Assembly (NCBI RefSeq): GCF_001676705.1 | Contig: NZ_CP016170.1 | Location: 1,798,001-1,862,000 of the forward strand | Length of the DNA: 64,000 bases | Reading direction: 5' to 3' | Source of the DNA: Bordetella bronchialis | Lineage (GTDB): Bacteria; Pseudomonadota; Gammaproteobacteria; Burkholderiales; Burkholderiaceae_B | In this document: positions 8,273 through 19,624 of the stretch, piece by piece | How positions within the stretch are numbered: position 1 is the stretch's first letter | Layout: every line of letters starts with the position of its first letter | The notes under the pieces: generated by a model | What the model saw: the letters and a program-made list of their open reading frames with translations, nothing else | Database searches by the model: none | What the model was told of the DNA's origin: nothing | Position numbers and translations under genes: made by a program

Positions 8273-9402
8273 ACGCGCAGCGCGGTCGCCGTGGCAGCGG
8301 CCCCCGCGGCCGGGCGTCCCATGACGATATTCATCAGATCCCCCCGGAACGCGCGCCGCGCCAGGTCCAGGTCCAGGCGGTCGCCCGGTTGCAGATGCCC
8401 CGGCTCTCGCGCCAGCGATTCCCAGCTTTTCCGCAGCAGGTCGAACGCGGCGCAGGCGTCGCGTTCCTCGTGCGACAGGTCGTCGTCGGTGATGTGCAGC
8501 AGTGCGGCGTGCGCCGCGATGGCGTCGATGTTGTAATACCAGAAGACCACATTGTTGTGGCCCAGCAATATGCCGGCATCGCCGGGATGATCCACGTGAT
8601 AGACCTCCATGGCTTGCGCCGGGATGGCCAGCGCGATGTCGCGGCACAGTTGCTTGCCCGGTTCGACGGCCCGCAGGGTGGTCAGCATCCGCCGGAAACC
8701 TTCGCGGTATCGCGCCATGCCGCTGTCGACATTGAAATGCAGGCCCACGCCCGGACCGGCCTGGTCCGGCGACGCCGCGGCGGCGAAGGCGGCCGGCGCG
8801 TGGCGCGTGGCGTCCAGCAAGGCCTGGCGGAATTTGCCTGTCTCCGGATGGATATCGATACGCTTGCCCGGCCCGAACGTGCCCATCGTGAAATAGTTCA
8901 TCGCGTCCAGCAGGAATTCGAACAGGCCGCAGGCGTCGCGCTCCTGCGCGGAAAACGGCGGGCAGCCGCCGTGGGCGCGCATCCGTTCGCCGTGGGCCGG
9001 CAGCGTGCCGGCGGCCAGCGACAGGCGCAGCCGGCCTTGCGGGTCCGCCGTCAGGCCGGCCTGGCGTGGCGTGTCGGCGCGGACCACCTCGATGGACTGG
9101 CTGGCCAGCTTGCAGGCCAGGTCGGCCAGCAGGCCGCGGCCCGTGACGGTTGCGTCGATGACTGCCAAGGCGTCCCGCAGCGGCTCGTGGCCGTTCGGGA
9201 CATCCGCCACGATATGCAGGTTGAGCACCGCGCCGCCATCGGCCGATGCCACCGTGCCGCGGGCCGGCGAGGGCGTGGCGGGACAGGTGGGATAGCTCAG
9301 GATCCAGCCGGCCACCTGTGGCGGCAGTTCGGGCGGCGCGGCGACATCCTGCGGAAGGGGGGCGGTAGCGGGGGCCGGGGGGGAACAGGTATTCAGGAAC
9401 AT
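8269..9402 (-). CDS. Hypothetical protein, 377 aa
   Basis: I do not recognise this protein. It has no signal peptide or membrane segment. The first 50 residues are Pro/Ala-rich. The rest looks like a folded soluble protein with alternating strands and helices, including a Phe/Trp/Tyr-rich stretch (NNVVFWYYNIDAIAAH) and conserved-looking acidic-aromatic segments (FEFLLDAMNYFTMGTFGPGKR). The ATG at 9402 has a good GGAG ribosome-binding site. It is convergent with the TPM gene, sharing a CTAG stop overlap, and divergent from acs with about 260 bp between. Base composition matches the neighbours, so there is no sign of recent transfer. Confidence 0.7.
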   Translation of the reverse strand: MFLNTCSPPAPATAPLPQDVAAPPELPPQVAGWILSYPTCPATPSPARGTVASADGGAVLNLHIVADVPNGHEPLRDALAVIDATVTGRGLLADLACKLASQSIEVVRADTPRQAGLTADPQGRLRLSLAAGTLPAHGERMRAHGGCPPFSAQERDACGLFEFLLDAMNYFTMGTFGPGKRIDIHPETGKFRQALLDATRHAPAAFAAAASPDQAGPGVGLHFNVDSGMARYREGFRRMLTTLRAVEPGKQLCRDIALAIPAQAMEVYHVDHPGDAGILLGHNNVVFWYYNIDAIAAHAALLHITDDDLSHEERDACAAFDLLRKSWESLAREPGHLQPGDRLDLDLARRAFRGDLMNIVMGRPAAGAAATATALRV

Positions 9403-9665
9403 GCGGTCTCCATTGGACGCGGCTGGGTAGGAACGCTGCCCCGCGCCGTTCCTTGGCTAGGGTTTTTCCCAGGCCAAAACCGGACGGATGCCAGGCGCTG
9501 CTGCTATCCTTCTTTCTTGTCGGCGGCGCCGTCCGCGAGGACGCCGCGGCGTCGCCGTGATGCCCCACAACGCGCGTGCCGCGCGGCCGTTTTCCGTCCC
9601 GCCCAGGCATGCCAGCAAGGCAGCACACAACAACAGCATCGAACGCACCGTCTCAGGAGACTGTC

Positions 9666-11645
<1,980 letters not shown>

Positions 11646-11807
11646 CGCTCCCGGCCAAGGGAAGGCGTATGGCGCCTGGCGCCGCGCCGGCCCGCGGCTT
11701 TCCTGGACGGGCCGGGCCGCCGCGGCGGTACCCGGCCGCCCGCGCGCCAGCGCAGTAGAATGCCCGCTTTCGTCGGCGCCCGCGGGCGCCGGCGCAAGCG
11801 AGGACAA

Positions 11808-12716
11808 ATGAAAGCGCGGCAGGGCGCCGTCGACGGCGTCGCATGGGTATTGATGGTCCTGACCGTCCTGGCCTGGGCGGGCAGCTGGATCGCGATGAAA
11901 ATGGTGGTGCCGTACATCGGCCCCTTCGATTTCGTCGTGCTGCGCTATGTCTGCGGCGGGGCCGTGCTGCTGGTCCTGGCCCTTGCCATGCGGCGGCCGC
12001 TGTCCATGCCGTCGTGGTGGGCGACCGTGCTGGTCGGCCTGACGCAGACGGCGGCCTTCCAGGGCATGGTGCAGATGGCCCTGGTGCACGGCGGCGTGGG
12101 CAAGATCTCCCTGATGGCCTACACCATGCCCTTCTGGGTGGTGCTGTTCGGCTGGATCCTGCTGCGCGAGCGTCCCGGCCCGCGCCACTGGCTGGGCATG
12201 GGGCTGGCGGCCGTCGGCCTGCTCTGCGTCATCGCGCCCTGGAAACCCATAGGCGATACGATCAGCGTCCTGCTGGGCCTGGTGGCGGGCATGTTCTGGG
12301 GCCTGGGCACCGTGCTGGCCAAGCGCGGCTTCAACCGTCACCAGCCCGACATCATTGTCTTCACCGGCTGGCAGATGTTCATCGGCGGCGTGGCAATGGC
12401 CCCCGTCGCGCTGGCCGTGCCGCAGATCGCCATCGTCTGGAACCTGCCGCTGTTGCTGGGGATGGCATACATCATCCTGATTGCTTCCGCCGCGGGCTGG
12501 CTGCTGTGGTTGATTGTCGTGCGCCGCGTGCCGGCCTCGGTGGCGGGCATGTCCAGCCTGGGCACGCCGGTGATCGCGGCGCTGCTGGCCTGGCTGATTT
12601 TCGACGAACGCCCGGCGCCCCTCGAAGGCCTGGGCATGGTGCTGATTTTGTGCGGCCTGGTGGTGGTCGCGCGCGCGGCCGGCCGGCCGTCGCCGCGCCC
12701 CCTCACGGCCTCGTGA
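11808..12716 (+). CDS. EamA/DMT family permease
   Basis: A 302-aa integral membrane protein with about ten hydrophobic helices in two EamA repeats. The N-terminal repeat begins WVLMVLTVLAWAGSWIAMK and the C-terminal repeat ends with the usual FDERPAPLEGLGMVLILCG. Such proteins typically export amino acids, amines or metabolites. ATG 11808 has an AGGAC ribosome-binding site. The threonine aldolase gene follows after 21 bp, so they probably form an operon, and an amino-acid or amine substrate is plausible. Confidence 0.85.
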   Translation: MKARQGAVDGVAWVLMVLTVLAWAGSWIAMKMVVPYIGPFDFVVLRYVCGGAVLLVLALAMRRPLSMPSWWATVLVGLTQTAAFQGMVQMALVHGGVGKISLMAYTMPFWVVLFGWILLRERPGPRHWLGMGLAAVGLLCVIAPWKPIGDTISVLLGLVAGMFWGLGTVLAKRGFNRHQPDIIVFTGWQMFIGGVAMAPVALAVPQIAIVWNLPLLLGMAYIILIASAAGWLLWLIVVRRVPASVAGMSSLGTPVIAALLAWLIFDERPAPLEGLGMVLILCGLVVVARAAGRPSPRPLTAS

Positions 12717-12737
12717 GAACCGGATAAAGGAAACGAC

Positions 12738-13754
12738 ATGATCGATTTACGCAGCGATACCGTGACGCGGCCGACGGCCGCCATGCGCGCCGCCATGGCC
12801 GATGCGCCCGTGGGCGACGACGTCATGGGCGACGATCCCACCGTGCAGCGCTTGCAGGCCGAGGTGGCCGAGCGTGCGGGCAAGGAGGCCGGACTGTATT
12901 TTCCCTCCGGCACGCAAAGCAATCTGGCGGCCATCATGGCGCACTGCGGGCGCGGCGACGAATACCTGGTGGGACAATTGGCCCACACCTACAAGTACGA
13001 AGGCGGCGGCGCGGCGGTGCTGGCCAGCGTGCAGCCGCAGCCCATCGAGCACGCGCCGGACGGCAGCCTGCCCCTGGACAAGCTGCGCGCGGCGATCAAG
13101 CCCAAGGGCGATCCGCACTTCGCGCGTACCCGCCTGCTGGCGCTGGAGAACACTTTCCACGGACAGGTGATCCCGCAGGCCTATGTCGAGGAAGCGGCCG
13201 CCTTTGCGCGCGGGCAGGGGCTCGGTGTCCATTTGGATGGCGCGCGTGCCTTCAATGCCGCCGTGGCCGGCGGCCTGCCGCTGGCGGCCATCTGCGCGCC
13301 CTTCGATTCCGTGTCCCTGTGCTTTTCCAAGGGCCTGGGCGCGCCGGTGGGCTCCGTGCTGGTGGGCAGCCGCGAGCTGATCGCCACCGCGACGCGCTGG
13401 CGCAAGGTGCTGGGCGGCGGCATGCGCCAGTCGGGCATCCTGGCCGCCGCCTGCCGGCATGCGCTGGCGCACCACGTGGATCGCCTGGCGGACGACCACG
13501 CCAACGCGGAACGCCTGGCGCGCGGCTTGCGCGACGTCGCGGAAATCGCCGTGCTGCGGCAGTCGACGAATATGGTGTTCGTGGAGTTTCCCGCGGACCA
13601 TTGCGACGCGCTGACCACGCATGCCGAAGCGCGCGGCGTGTTGATGAAGGCGGTCTACGGCGGGGCCACGCGCCTGGTGACGCACCTGGACATCTCGCGC
13701 GCCGACATCGATACGGTGGTCGCCACCGTCAAGGACTACTTCGCGCGGGCCTGA
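12738..13754 (+). CDS. ltaE: Low-specificity L-threonine aldolase
   Basis: A PLP enzyme of fold type I that splits L-threonine/L-allo-threonine to glycine and acetaldehyde. The 338-aa protein starts with the family hallmark MIDLRSDTVTRPT. It has FPSGTQSNLAA for phosphate binding, the aromatic loop region with EGGGAAV, LHLDGAR-type Asp binding (VHLDGARAFNAA), and the Schiff-base Lys in SKGLGAPVG (about K198). It is downstream of a DMT permease. It ends two bases before the convergent GntR gene with no terminator between them. Confidence 0.93.
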   Translation: MIDLRSDTVTRPTAAMRAAMADAPVGDDVMGDDPTVQRLQAEVAERAGKEAGLYFPSGTQSNLAAIMAHCGRGDEYLVGQLAHTYKYEGGGAAVLASVQPQPIEHAPDGSLPLDKLRAAIKPKGDPHFARTRLLALENTFHGQVIPQAYVEEAAAFARGQGLGVHLDGARAFNAAVAGGLPLAAICAPFDSVSLCFSKGLGAPVGSVLVGSRELIATATRWRKVLGGGMRQSGILAAACRHALAHHVDRLADDHANAERLARGLRDVAEIAVLRQSTNMVFVEFPADHCDALTTHAEARGVLMKAVYGGATRLVTHLDISRADIDTVVATVKDYFARA

Positions 13755-13756
13755 GG

Positions 13757-14650
13757 TCAAGCCACGCGCATGACGCGCAGCAGGTGGCGGCGCATGATGG
13801 CCACCGCCCATTCGCGGTCCTCGTCCTCCAGCGCCCCGATGATGGCCAGGTGTTCCTCCACCGACGGCCGGAAGCGGGGCGAATTGCGCACGAACGCGCT
13901 GCGGCTTTCCAGGCGGCGCAGCTGGTTCTGCTGCTGGATGGCCTGCAGGAAAAAGCGGTTGCCGGAGAAACGCCCCAGCGTTTCATGGAAGTCCGCGTTC
14001 AGATTGAAAAAGACTTCCGGCGGAATTTCCGCCTGGGCGCTATCGCGCAACAAGGCCTCGTGGGCCGCGCGCAAGCGCCGCAACGCGGCCGGGTCCGTCC
14101 TGAAGGTCGGCTCCAGCAGGGCACCGCATTCCACCGCCGCGCGAAAGCGGTAGCTTTCCTCGCGGGCTTCGAGTTCCATCAGTGAATACGTGAAGCGCCA
14201 GCCATGTCCCTGGCGCTTTTCGATCAGCGCTTCGGCGCTCAGGCGGACCAGCGTTTTGGCCAGTACGCTGCGGGTCACGCCGTAGCGCTGCTGCAGGTCG
14301 CGCTCGTTGAAGTGGTCCGGGATCTTCAAGTCGGCCCGGTCTTCGATCAGCCGGGTATAGACCTCGTCGGCCGTCATGCCCGAGGCGCGCAGGCAGGGCG
14401 GGGCGATGCCGTCGGGTATCTCGCCAACGTAATAGCCGCTGTTGGGCCGGGATTCGATGAAGTGTTCGGCCGCCAGCAGCTTGAGGGCGGCCCTGACCGG
14501 CGTGCGCGAGACCTGGTAGCGGCGCGCCAGGGATTCCTCGGACAGATGGGTGCCGGCGGCGTGGATGTGCGAGATGATGTCGTTGGCGATGCGGCGAGCC
14601 AGGTCGACCTGCAGCCCCGTGGGCCGCGCGGTGCTTTTCTCGGCCTGCAT
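13757..14650 (-). CDS. GntR-type regulator with two winged helices and an FCD domain
   Basis: A 297-aa regulator. Residues about 14-76 are a GntR winged helix (LARRYQVSRTPVRAALKLLA, then the wing ESRPNSGYYV). Unusually, residues about 95-155 look like a second winged helix (FNERDLQQRYGVTRSVLAKTL with a wing EKRQGHGWRFT). Residues about 165-290 form the all-helical FCD ligand domain, including FHETLGRFSGN. Ordinary FCD regulators are about 230 aa with one winged helix. The start at 14650 has a strong GGAGG ribosome-binding site preceded by a 16-bp near-palindrome. The target is unknown; the convergent ltaE operon or its own promoter are candidates. Confidence 0.85.
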   Translation of the reverse strand: MQAEKSTARPTGLQVDLARRIANDIISHIHAAGTHLSEESLARRYQVSRTPVRAALKLLAAEHFIESRPNSGYYVGEIPDGIAPPCLRASGMTADEVYTRLIEDRADLKIPDHFNERDLQQRYGVTRSVLAKTLVRLSAEALIEKRQGHGWRFTYSLMELEAREESYRFRAAVECGALLEPTFRTDPAALRRLRAAHEALLRDSAQAEIPPEVFFNLNADFHETLGRFSGNRFFLQAIQQQNQLRRLESRSAFVRNSPRFRPSVEEHLAIIGALEDEDREWAVAIMRRHLLRVMRVA

Positions 14651-14658
14651 AGTCCTCC

Positions 14659-14674
14659 TTGTCAGCGGTCACAA
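14659..14674. promoter_or_regulatory. lac-operator-like near-palindrome upstream of the GntR gene
   Basis: On the minus strand the sequence reads TTGTGACCGCTGACAA and lies directly before the GGAGG and ATG of the GntR gene. An almost identical motif occurs in the same position before the acyl-CoA synthetase gene at 42.6 kb. The outer TTGT/ACAA arms are inverted. It resembles a LacI-type operator. Autoregulation is possible but unproven. The remaining intergenic DNA up to 14837 shows nothing else distinct. Confidence 0.4.
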
Positions 14675-14837
14675 CTGCGTGCGAACGGGCTACCGAGGCA
14701 TCTACATGCGGGATCGCGGCTTCGCGCGATCGCCGACCGGTACGGCATGGGTACGGACGGGGCGGCCGCCGGAATGCGGCGCCCATCCGCTGGCAGGATA
14801 CGCGCAATGGCACGCAATGGCGACTTCCCGCCGCGGT

Positions 14838-15716
14838 TTATTGGGATTCTCGCAACATCATGAGGGCGTCATAGCCCGCGCGCGCGTCGGGCCAGGACAG
14901 CGGGCAGCCGCTGGCGCGCAGCCGCGCGTTGCGCAGTTTCTTGCTGCCGACCCCTGCCGGGGCGGGTCCGGCCGCGGGACGGGCGCAGCCCAGGCGGTCG
15001 GCCAGGTGGTCGTACAGCACATCCAGCGGCAGCGGCGTGTCGTCGCTGCCCAGGTATAGCGGCTGGGCGGCCGGCAGCATGAGCAGATGCGCAATGGCGC
15101 CCGCCGCGTCATCGGCGTGCATGCGGTTGGCCCAGTGCGGGATATCCCTGGGAACCCGGGCCTGGCCCGCGCGCAGCCGTTCGAGCAGTTGCAGGCGGCC
15201 GGGGCCGTACAGGCCGGACAGGCGCAAGACCGTGGCGGGCAGGTCCTGCGCGTGCAGCCATTGCTCGGCCTGCAGCAGCACGGCGCCGTTCATGCCGAGC
15301 GGGGCGGGCGGCGTGGCCTCGTCCACCCAGTCCCCGCCATGGTCGCCATACACGGCGGACGAGGAGACGAACACCAGGCGGCGCAGGCCGCGGCGATCCA
15401 GTTGGCGGACCACATGGCGCAAGCCGTCGAGGAACACGGCGCGATAGGCGGATTCTTCCCGGCGGCCGGGGCTCAGCGCGATGACGACCCGGGTCATGTC
15501 CGGGGGCAACTGGCGCAAGGTGTCGGGACGCGTGACATCGGCGGCCAGCCATTGGATGGACCCCGCCGATACGGCGGGCGGCGAGCGTCGCAGTCCCCAG
15601 ACCGCCGCCGCGGGCGCGATATCTTCCTGCAGGCGTCGCGCCACCCGCTGGCCCAGGTCGCCGCCGCCCACCAGCAGGATGCGCTCGTCCTGGCCCGCCC
15701 GCGCGCCGGCGTCCAT
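14838..15716 (-). CDS. NAD(P)-dependent epimerase/SDR, YeeZ-like
   Basis: A 292-aa Rossmann protein. It has an N-terminal dinucleotide-binding motif (ILLVGGGDLGQRVARRL), the SSSAVYGDHGG segment typical of extended SDR sugar-nucleotide epimerase relatives, and LRLSGLYGPGR. The YxxxK catalytic pair is not evident at the usual place, as in the atypical YeeZ group. It begins one base after the ETF-QO stop, so it is co-transcribed with that gene. The biochemical role of YeeZ proteins is unknown. Confidence 0.78.
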   Translation of the reverse strand: MDAGARAGQDERILLVGGGDLGQRVARRLQEDIAPAAAVWGLRRSPPAVSAGSIQWLAADVTRPDTLRQLPPDMTRVVIALSPGRREESAYRAVFLDGLRHVVRQLDRRGLRRLVFVSSSAVYGDHGGDWVDEATPPAPLGMNGAVLLQAEQWLHAQDLPATVLRLSGLYGPGRLQLLERLRAGQARVPRDIPHWANRMHADDAAGAIAHLLMLPAAQPLYLGSDDTPLPLDVLYDHLADRLGCARPAAGPAPAGVGSKKLRNARLRASGCPLSWPDARAGYDALMMLRESQ

Positions 15717-15717
15717 T

Positions 15718-17364
15718 CTACATGCCGCTGTAGACGGGGCCCTCGCCCCCCTGCGGGGCCACCCACACGATGTTCTGCGTGGGGTCCTTGATGTCGCAGG
15801 TCTTGCAGTGCACGCAGTTCTGCGCGTTGATCTGCAGGCGGTCGGCGCCGTGGTCGTCCTTGACGAATTCGTAGACGGCGGCGGGGCAGTAGCGGGCCTC
15901 CGGCCCGCCGTACCTGGCCAGGTTCACGGCCACCGGCACGCTGGGATCCTTCAGCGTCAGATGGACGGGTTCGTTTTCATCGTGGTTGGTATTGGAGATG
16001 AATACCGAACTGAGGCGGTCGAAGGTGAGCTTGCCGTCCGGCTTGGGATAGTCGATCCGGGCACATTGCGACGCGGGCTGCAGACAGGCGTGGTCGGGCT
16101 TGGTGCGATGGATGGTCCAGGGGAAATTGCCCTTGAGCAGCCATTGCTCAATGCCGGTCATCAGCGTGGCCATGGTGCGGCCCTTCTTGAACCACTGCTT
16201 GAAATTGCGCGCCTTGTGCAATTCCTCGCGCAGCCAGGACGACTCGAAGGCGGTGGGGTAGGCCGCCAGCGCATCCTGCCGGCGATCGGCCACCACGGCG
16301 TCGAAAGCGGCTTCGGCGGCCAGCGCGCCCGATTTGATGGCGGCGTGGCTGCCCTTGATACGGGGCGCGTTCAGGAAACCGGCCTCGCAGCCGATCAGCG
16401 CCCCGCCCGGGAATACCAGCTTGGGCAGCGACAGCAGGCCGCCGGCGGTCAAGGCGCGCGCGCCGTAGGCGATGCGCTTGCCGCCCTCGAAGGTGGGGCG
16501 GATGGCCGGGTGGGTCTTGTAGCGCTGGAATTCCTCGAAGGGCGATAGCCAGGGATTGGCGTAGTCCAGGCCGACCACCATGCCGACGGCCACCAGGTTG
16601 TTGTCCAGGTGATAGAGGAAGGATCCGCCATAGGTGTCGGAATCCAGCGGCCAGCCCGCCGTGTGCACCACCAGGCCGGGATGGGACTGGGCCGGGTCCA
16701 CTTCCCACAATTCCTTGATGCCGATGCCGTAGCTTTGCGGGTCGCGCCCTTCGTCCAGGCGGAAGCGCTCGATCAATTGGCGGCCCAGCTGGCCGCGCGA
16801 GCCTTCGGCGAACAGGGTGTAGCGCGCCAGCAGCTCCATGCCGGGCTGGTAGTTGGCGGTATGGCTGCCGTCGCGGGCCACGCCCATGTCGCCGGTCACC
16901 ACGCCGCGTACCGCGCCCTGCTCGTCGTACAGCAGGCCCGCGGCCGCGAAGCCGGGGAAGATGTCCACGCCCAGGGACTCGGCCTGTTCGCCCAGCCAGC
17001 GCACCACGTCGCCCAGGCGCACGATGTAATTGCCTTCGTTGCGGAAGCAGTCCGGCAGCAGGAAGTGCGGCGTGGCGCGCGCGCCGGTACGGCTCAGGAA
17101 CAGGAACTTGTCCCGCGTGACCGGCACGTTCAAGGGCGCGCCTTTTTCCTTCCAGTCGGGGATCAGTTCCGTCAGGGCGCGCGGGTCCATGACGGCGCCC
17201 GACAGGATGTGCGCGCCCAGCTCCGCGCCTTTCTCCAGCACACAGACGCTGACGTCGTGATTTTTCTCCGCGGCCAATTGCTTGAGGCGGATGGCGGCGG
17301 CCAGGCCGGCGGGCCCGCCGCCGACCACCACCACGTCGTATTCCATCGATTCCCGTTCTGACAT
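15718..17364 (-). CDS. Electron transfer flavoprotein-ubiquinone oxidoreductase
   Basis: Passes electrons from ETF, reduced by acyl-CoA dehydrogenases, to ubiquinone at the inner membrane. The 548-aa protein has an N-terminal FAD motif (YDVVVVGGGPAGLAAAIRLK), the central ETF-QO signature region GGSFLYHLDNNLVAVGMVVG, and a C-terminal 4Fe-4S ferredoxin-like segment (CPAAVYEF ... NCVHCKTCDIKDP) followed by a conserved GGEGPVYSGM end. The ATG at 17364 was chosen because it follows an AGGGGA site and is seven codons before the FAD motif; the frame is open much further upstream. It is divergent from a thioesterase gene and near a CoA-transferase pair, which fits fatty-acid and branched-chain catabolism. 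Confidence 0.95.
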   Translation of the reverse strand: MSERESMEYDVVVVGGGPAGLAAAIRLKQLAAEKNHDVSVCVLEKGAELGAHILSGAVMDPRALTELIPDWKEKGAPLNVPVTRDKFLFLSRTGARATPHFLLPDCFRNEGNYIVRLGDVVRWLGEQAESLGVDIFPGFAAAGLLYDEQGAVRGVVTGDMGVARDGSHTANYQPGMELLARYTLFAEGSRGQLGRQLIERFRLDEGRDPQSYGIGIKELWEVDPAQSHPGLVVHTAGWPLDSDTYGGSFLYHLDNNLVAVGMVVGLDYANPWLSPFEEFQRYKTHPAIRPTFEGGKRIAYGARALTAGGLLSLPKLVFPGGALIGCEAGFLNAPRIKGSHAAIKSGALAAEAAFDAVVADRRQDALAAYPTAFESSWLREELHKARNFKQWFKKGRTMATLMTGIEQWLLKGNFPWTIHRTKPDHACLQPASQCARIDYPKPDGKLTFDRLSSVFISNTNHDENEPVHLTLKDPSVPVAVNLARYGGPEARYCPAAVYEFVKDDHGADRLQINAQNCVHCKTCDIKDPTQNIVWVAPQGGEGPVYSGM

Positions 17365-17437
17365 GCGCCTTGTCCCCTGATGCGATGTGGGCTGGAAGTA
17401 TGATCCGGATAAACCCTGGATTGTATTGCAGCTCTCC

Positions 17438-17893
17438 ATGACCGCATCCGACACGCCCACTCTCGTCCCCGGCAGCATCCATACCGTCGAAATGCCCCTG
17501 CGCTGGGGGGATTCCGATGCCCTGAACCATTTGAACAACACGCTGTACTTCCGCCTGATGGAGGAAGCGCGCATGCAGATCCTGTATGCGGCGGGCGTCA
17601 GCCTGCCGGCCGATGCCGGCCCCATCCTGGCCCATGCCTCCTGCGACTTCCTGCGGCCTTTGACCTATCCGGCCTCGGTGCGGGTCACGCATACACTGTC
17701 CCGCGTCGGCCGGTCCAGCATGGAATTCGAACTTGCCCTGGACAAGGTCGGCGATGCGCGCGGGCCGTACGCGCGCGGGCGCAACGTGCTGGTCTGGCTG
17801 GACTACGTCGGCAACCGGCCGGCTCCCTGGCCCGCCCACGTGCTGGCCGCGCTGGCGGGCGTCCTGCGCCGGCCGGACCAGGTTTCCCCGTAA
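17438..17893 (+). CDS. Hotdog-fold acyl-CoA thioesterase (4HBT type)
   Basis: A 151-aa single hotdog domain. The signature RWGDSDALNHLNNTLYFRLMEEAR carries the catalytic Asp and the HxNN pattern of the 4-hydroxybenzoyl-CoA thioesterase/YbgC group. It hydrolyses acyl-CoA thioesters, but chain specificity cannot be read. It is divergent from the ETF-QO gene across a 73-bp shared promoter region and upstream of the CoA-transferase genes, fitting acyl-CoA turnover. Confidence 0.87.
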   Translation: MTASDTPTLVPGSIHTVEMPLRWGDSDALNHLNNTLYFRLMEEARMQILYAAGVSLPADAGPILAHASCDFLRPLTYPASVRVTHTLSRVGRSSMEFELALDKVGDARGPYARGRNVLVWLDYVGNRPAPWPAHVLAALAGVLRRPDQVSP

Positions 17894-18006
17894 AATCGAC
17901 CGCGTCGGCGAAAACGCGGCCCACAGCCGGGTCGCGCCGGACCGACCGTCCACGCCGCCACCAGGGCGTGGATCCGTACGCTAATCCCTATTCTGGAGCT
18001 GGAGCG

Positions 18007-18705
18007 ATGGACAAGGTTTACGCGAGCGCCCAACAGGCGCTGGCCGATGTCGTCAAGGACGGCCAAATGATCGCCGTGGGGGGCTTCGGCCTTTGCGGCA
18101 TCCCGGAAGCGCTGATCGCGGCGTTGCGCGATTCCGGGGTAAAGAACCTGACCTGCATCAGCAACAACGCGGGCGTGGACGGCTTCGGCCTGGGCCAGCT
18201 TCTGGCGACCCGCCAGATCCGCAAGATGATCGCGTCCTACGTGGGCGAAAACAAGGAGTTCGAACGCCAGTACCTGGCCGGCGAACTGGAACTGGAATTC
18301 ACCCCCCAGGGCACGCTGGCCGAAAAGCTGCGCGCGGGCGGGGCCGGCATCCCGGCGTTTTTCACCCGCACGGGCGTGGGTACGCTGGTGGCCGAGGGCA
18401 AGGAAACGCGCGAGTTCGACGGCCACACCTACGTCATGGAACGCTCGCTGGTGCCCGATGTCTCGCTGGTCAAGGCCTACGCCGCCGACCGCAGCGGCAA
18501 CCTGATCTTCCGCAAGACGGCGCGCAACTTCAATCCCAATGTGGCGATGGCCGGCAAGATCACCGTCGTGGAGGTCGAAAAGCTGCTGAATACCGGCGAT
18601 ATCGATCCGGACCAGGTCCACCTGCCGGGGATCTTCGTGCACCGCATCGTCGTCAACGCCAATCCCGAAAAGCGCATCGAGCAGCGCACCACCCGTCCCG
18701 CTTGA
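18007..18705 (+). CDS. scoA: 3-oxoacid CoA-transferase subunit A
   Basis: The alpha subunit of a succinyl-CoA:3-ketoacid (acetoacetate) CoA-transferase, used for ketone-body and 3-oxoacid breakdown. The 232-aa protein shows the family N-terminus with the glycine loop [17 protein letters not shown], the NNAG motif ([11 protein letters not shown]), and the C-terminal [22 protein letters not shown] block. ATG 18007 has a GGAGCTGGAG ribosome-binding site. Subunit B starts 11 bp after its stop. Confidence 0.92.
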   Translation: MDKVYASAQQALADVVKDGQMIAVGGFGLCGIPEALIAALRDSGVKNLTCISNNAGVDGFGLGQLLATRQIRKMIASYVGENKEFERQYLAGELELEFTPQGTLAEKLRAGGAGIPAFFTRTGVGTLVAEGKETREFDGHTYVMERSLVPDVSLVKAYAADRSGNLIFRKTARNFNPNVAMAGKITVVEVEKLLNTGDIDPDQVHLPGIFVHRIVVNANPEKRIEQRTTRPA

Positions 18706-18716
18706 GGAGATCGATC

Positions 18717-19379
18717 ATGGCATGGACTCGTGATGAAATGGCCGCGCGCGCCGCGCGCGAACTGCAGGACGGTTTCTACGTCAACCTGGGCATCGGCATG
18801 CCGACCCTGGTCGCCAACCATGTGCCCCCGGGCATCGAAGTCTGGCTGCAATCCGAAAACGGTTTGCTGGGCATCGGGCCTTTCCCCACCGACGACCAGG
18901 TGGACCCGGACCTGATCAACGCCGGCAAGCAGACGGTGACGACGCTGCCCGGCTCGTCGATCTTTTCGTCCGCCGATTCCTTTGGCATGATCCGCGGCGG
19001 CAAGATCAACCTGGCCATCCTGGGCGCCATGCAGGTATCCGAAAAAGGCGACCTGGCCAACTGGATGATTCCCGGCAAGATGGTCAAGGGCATGGGCGGC
19101 GCCATGGACCTGGTGGCGGGCGTGGGCCGCGTGGTGGTGCTGATGGAGCACGTGGCGCGCAAGAAGGACGGCACCGAAGACTTCAAGCTGCTGCCCGAAT
19201 GCACGCTGCCGCTTACCGGCGTGGGCGTCGTGGACCTGATCATCACGGACTTGTGCGTGATGGAAGTCGGTCCCGCCGGCCTGAAGCTGATCGAACTGGC
19301 CCCCGGCGTCACGGTGGAGGAAGTCAAGGCGAAAACCCCCGCCGCGCTGGATACCAGCGGAGTGAAGGCCGCGGCCTGA
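18717..19379 (+). CDS. scoB: 3-oxoacid CoA-transferase subunit B
   Basis: The beta subunit, 220 aa, carrying the catalytic glutamate in SENGLLGIG that forms the glutamyl-CoA intermediate. It also has the [15 protein letters not shown] opening and the [20 protein letters not shown] segment of the family. It is preceded by a GAGGAG ribosome-binding site within the gap from subunit A. A clear rho-independent terminator follows 25 bp downstream, closing the two-gene operon. Confidence 0.93.
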   Translation: MAWTRDEMAARAARELQDGFYVNLGIGMPTLVANHVPPGIEVWLQSENGLLGIGPFPTDDQVDPDLINAGKQTVTTLPGSSIFSSADSFGMIRGGKINLAILGAMQVSEKGDLANWMIPGKMVKGMGGAMDLVAGVGRVVVLMEHVARKKDGTEDFKLLPECTLPLTGVGVVDLIITDLCVMEVGPAGLKLIELAPGVTVEEVKAKTPAALDTSGVKAAA

Positions 19380-19404
19380 CGCGACGTTCACGGGTGTAAA
19401 ACCG

Positions 19405-19430
19405 GCGGCTCCAGCGGAGCCGCTTTTTTT
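19405..19430 (+). terminator. Rho-independent terminator after scoB
   Basis: An 8-bp perfect stem (GCGGCTCC/GGAGCCGC) with an AGC loop is followed by seven T residues. It lies 25 bp past the scoB stop codon. Confidence 0.9.
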
Positions 19431-19624
19431 CATTTCGCGGCCGTTGCCAATGGGGACGCCGTCCTGGCCCTTGCCAGGGCGCGGAGGGACGGCGGGAGCG
19501 GTCCCGCGCGGCCGACCCTGGCCGGTTCGTGGACGCGGATGCGGCGTTGTCCGATGGCGAGGCCCCGACGTGCCCAGGCACGCTATTTGCGCCATGCCCC
19601 CACCGATTTCGATCCTGGGAAGGT

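Noticed and set aside
9450..9480. Hairpin TTGGC...GCCAA with GGG/CCC upstream of acs
   Set aside because: The stem has internal mismatches and no U-tract, so function is too uncertain to list.
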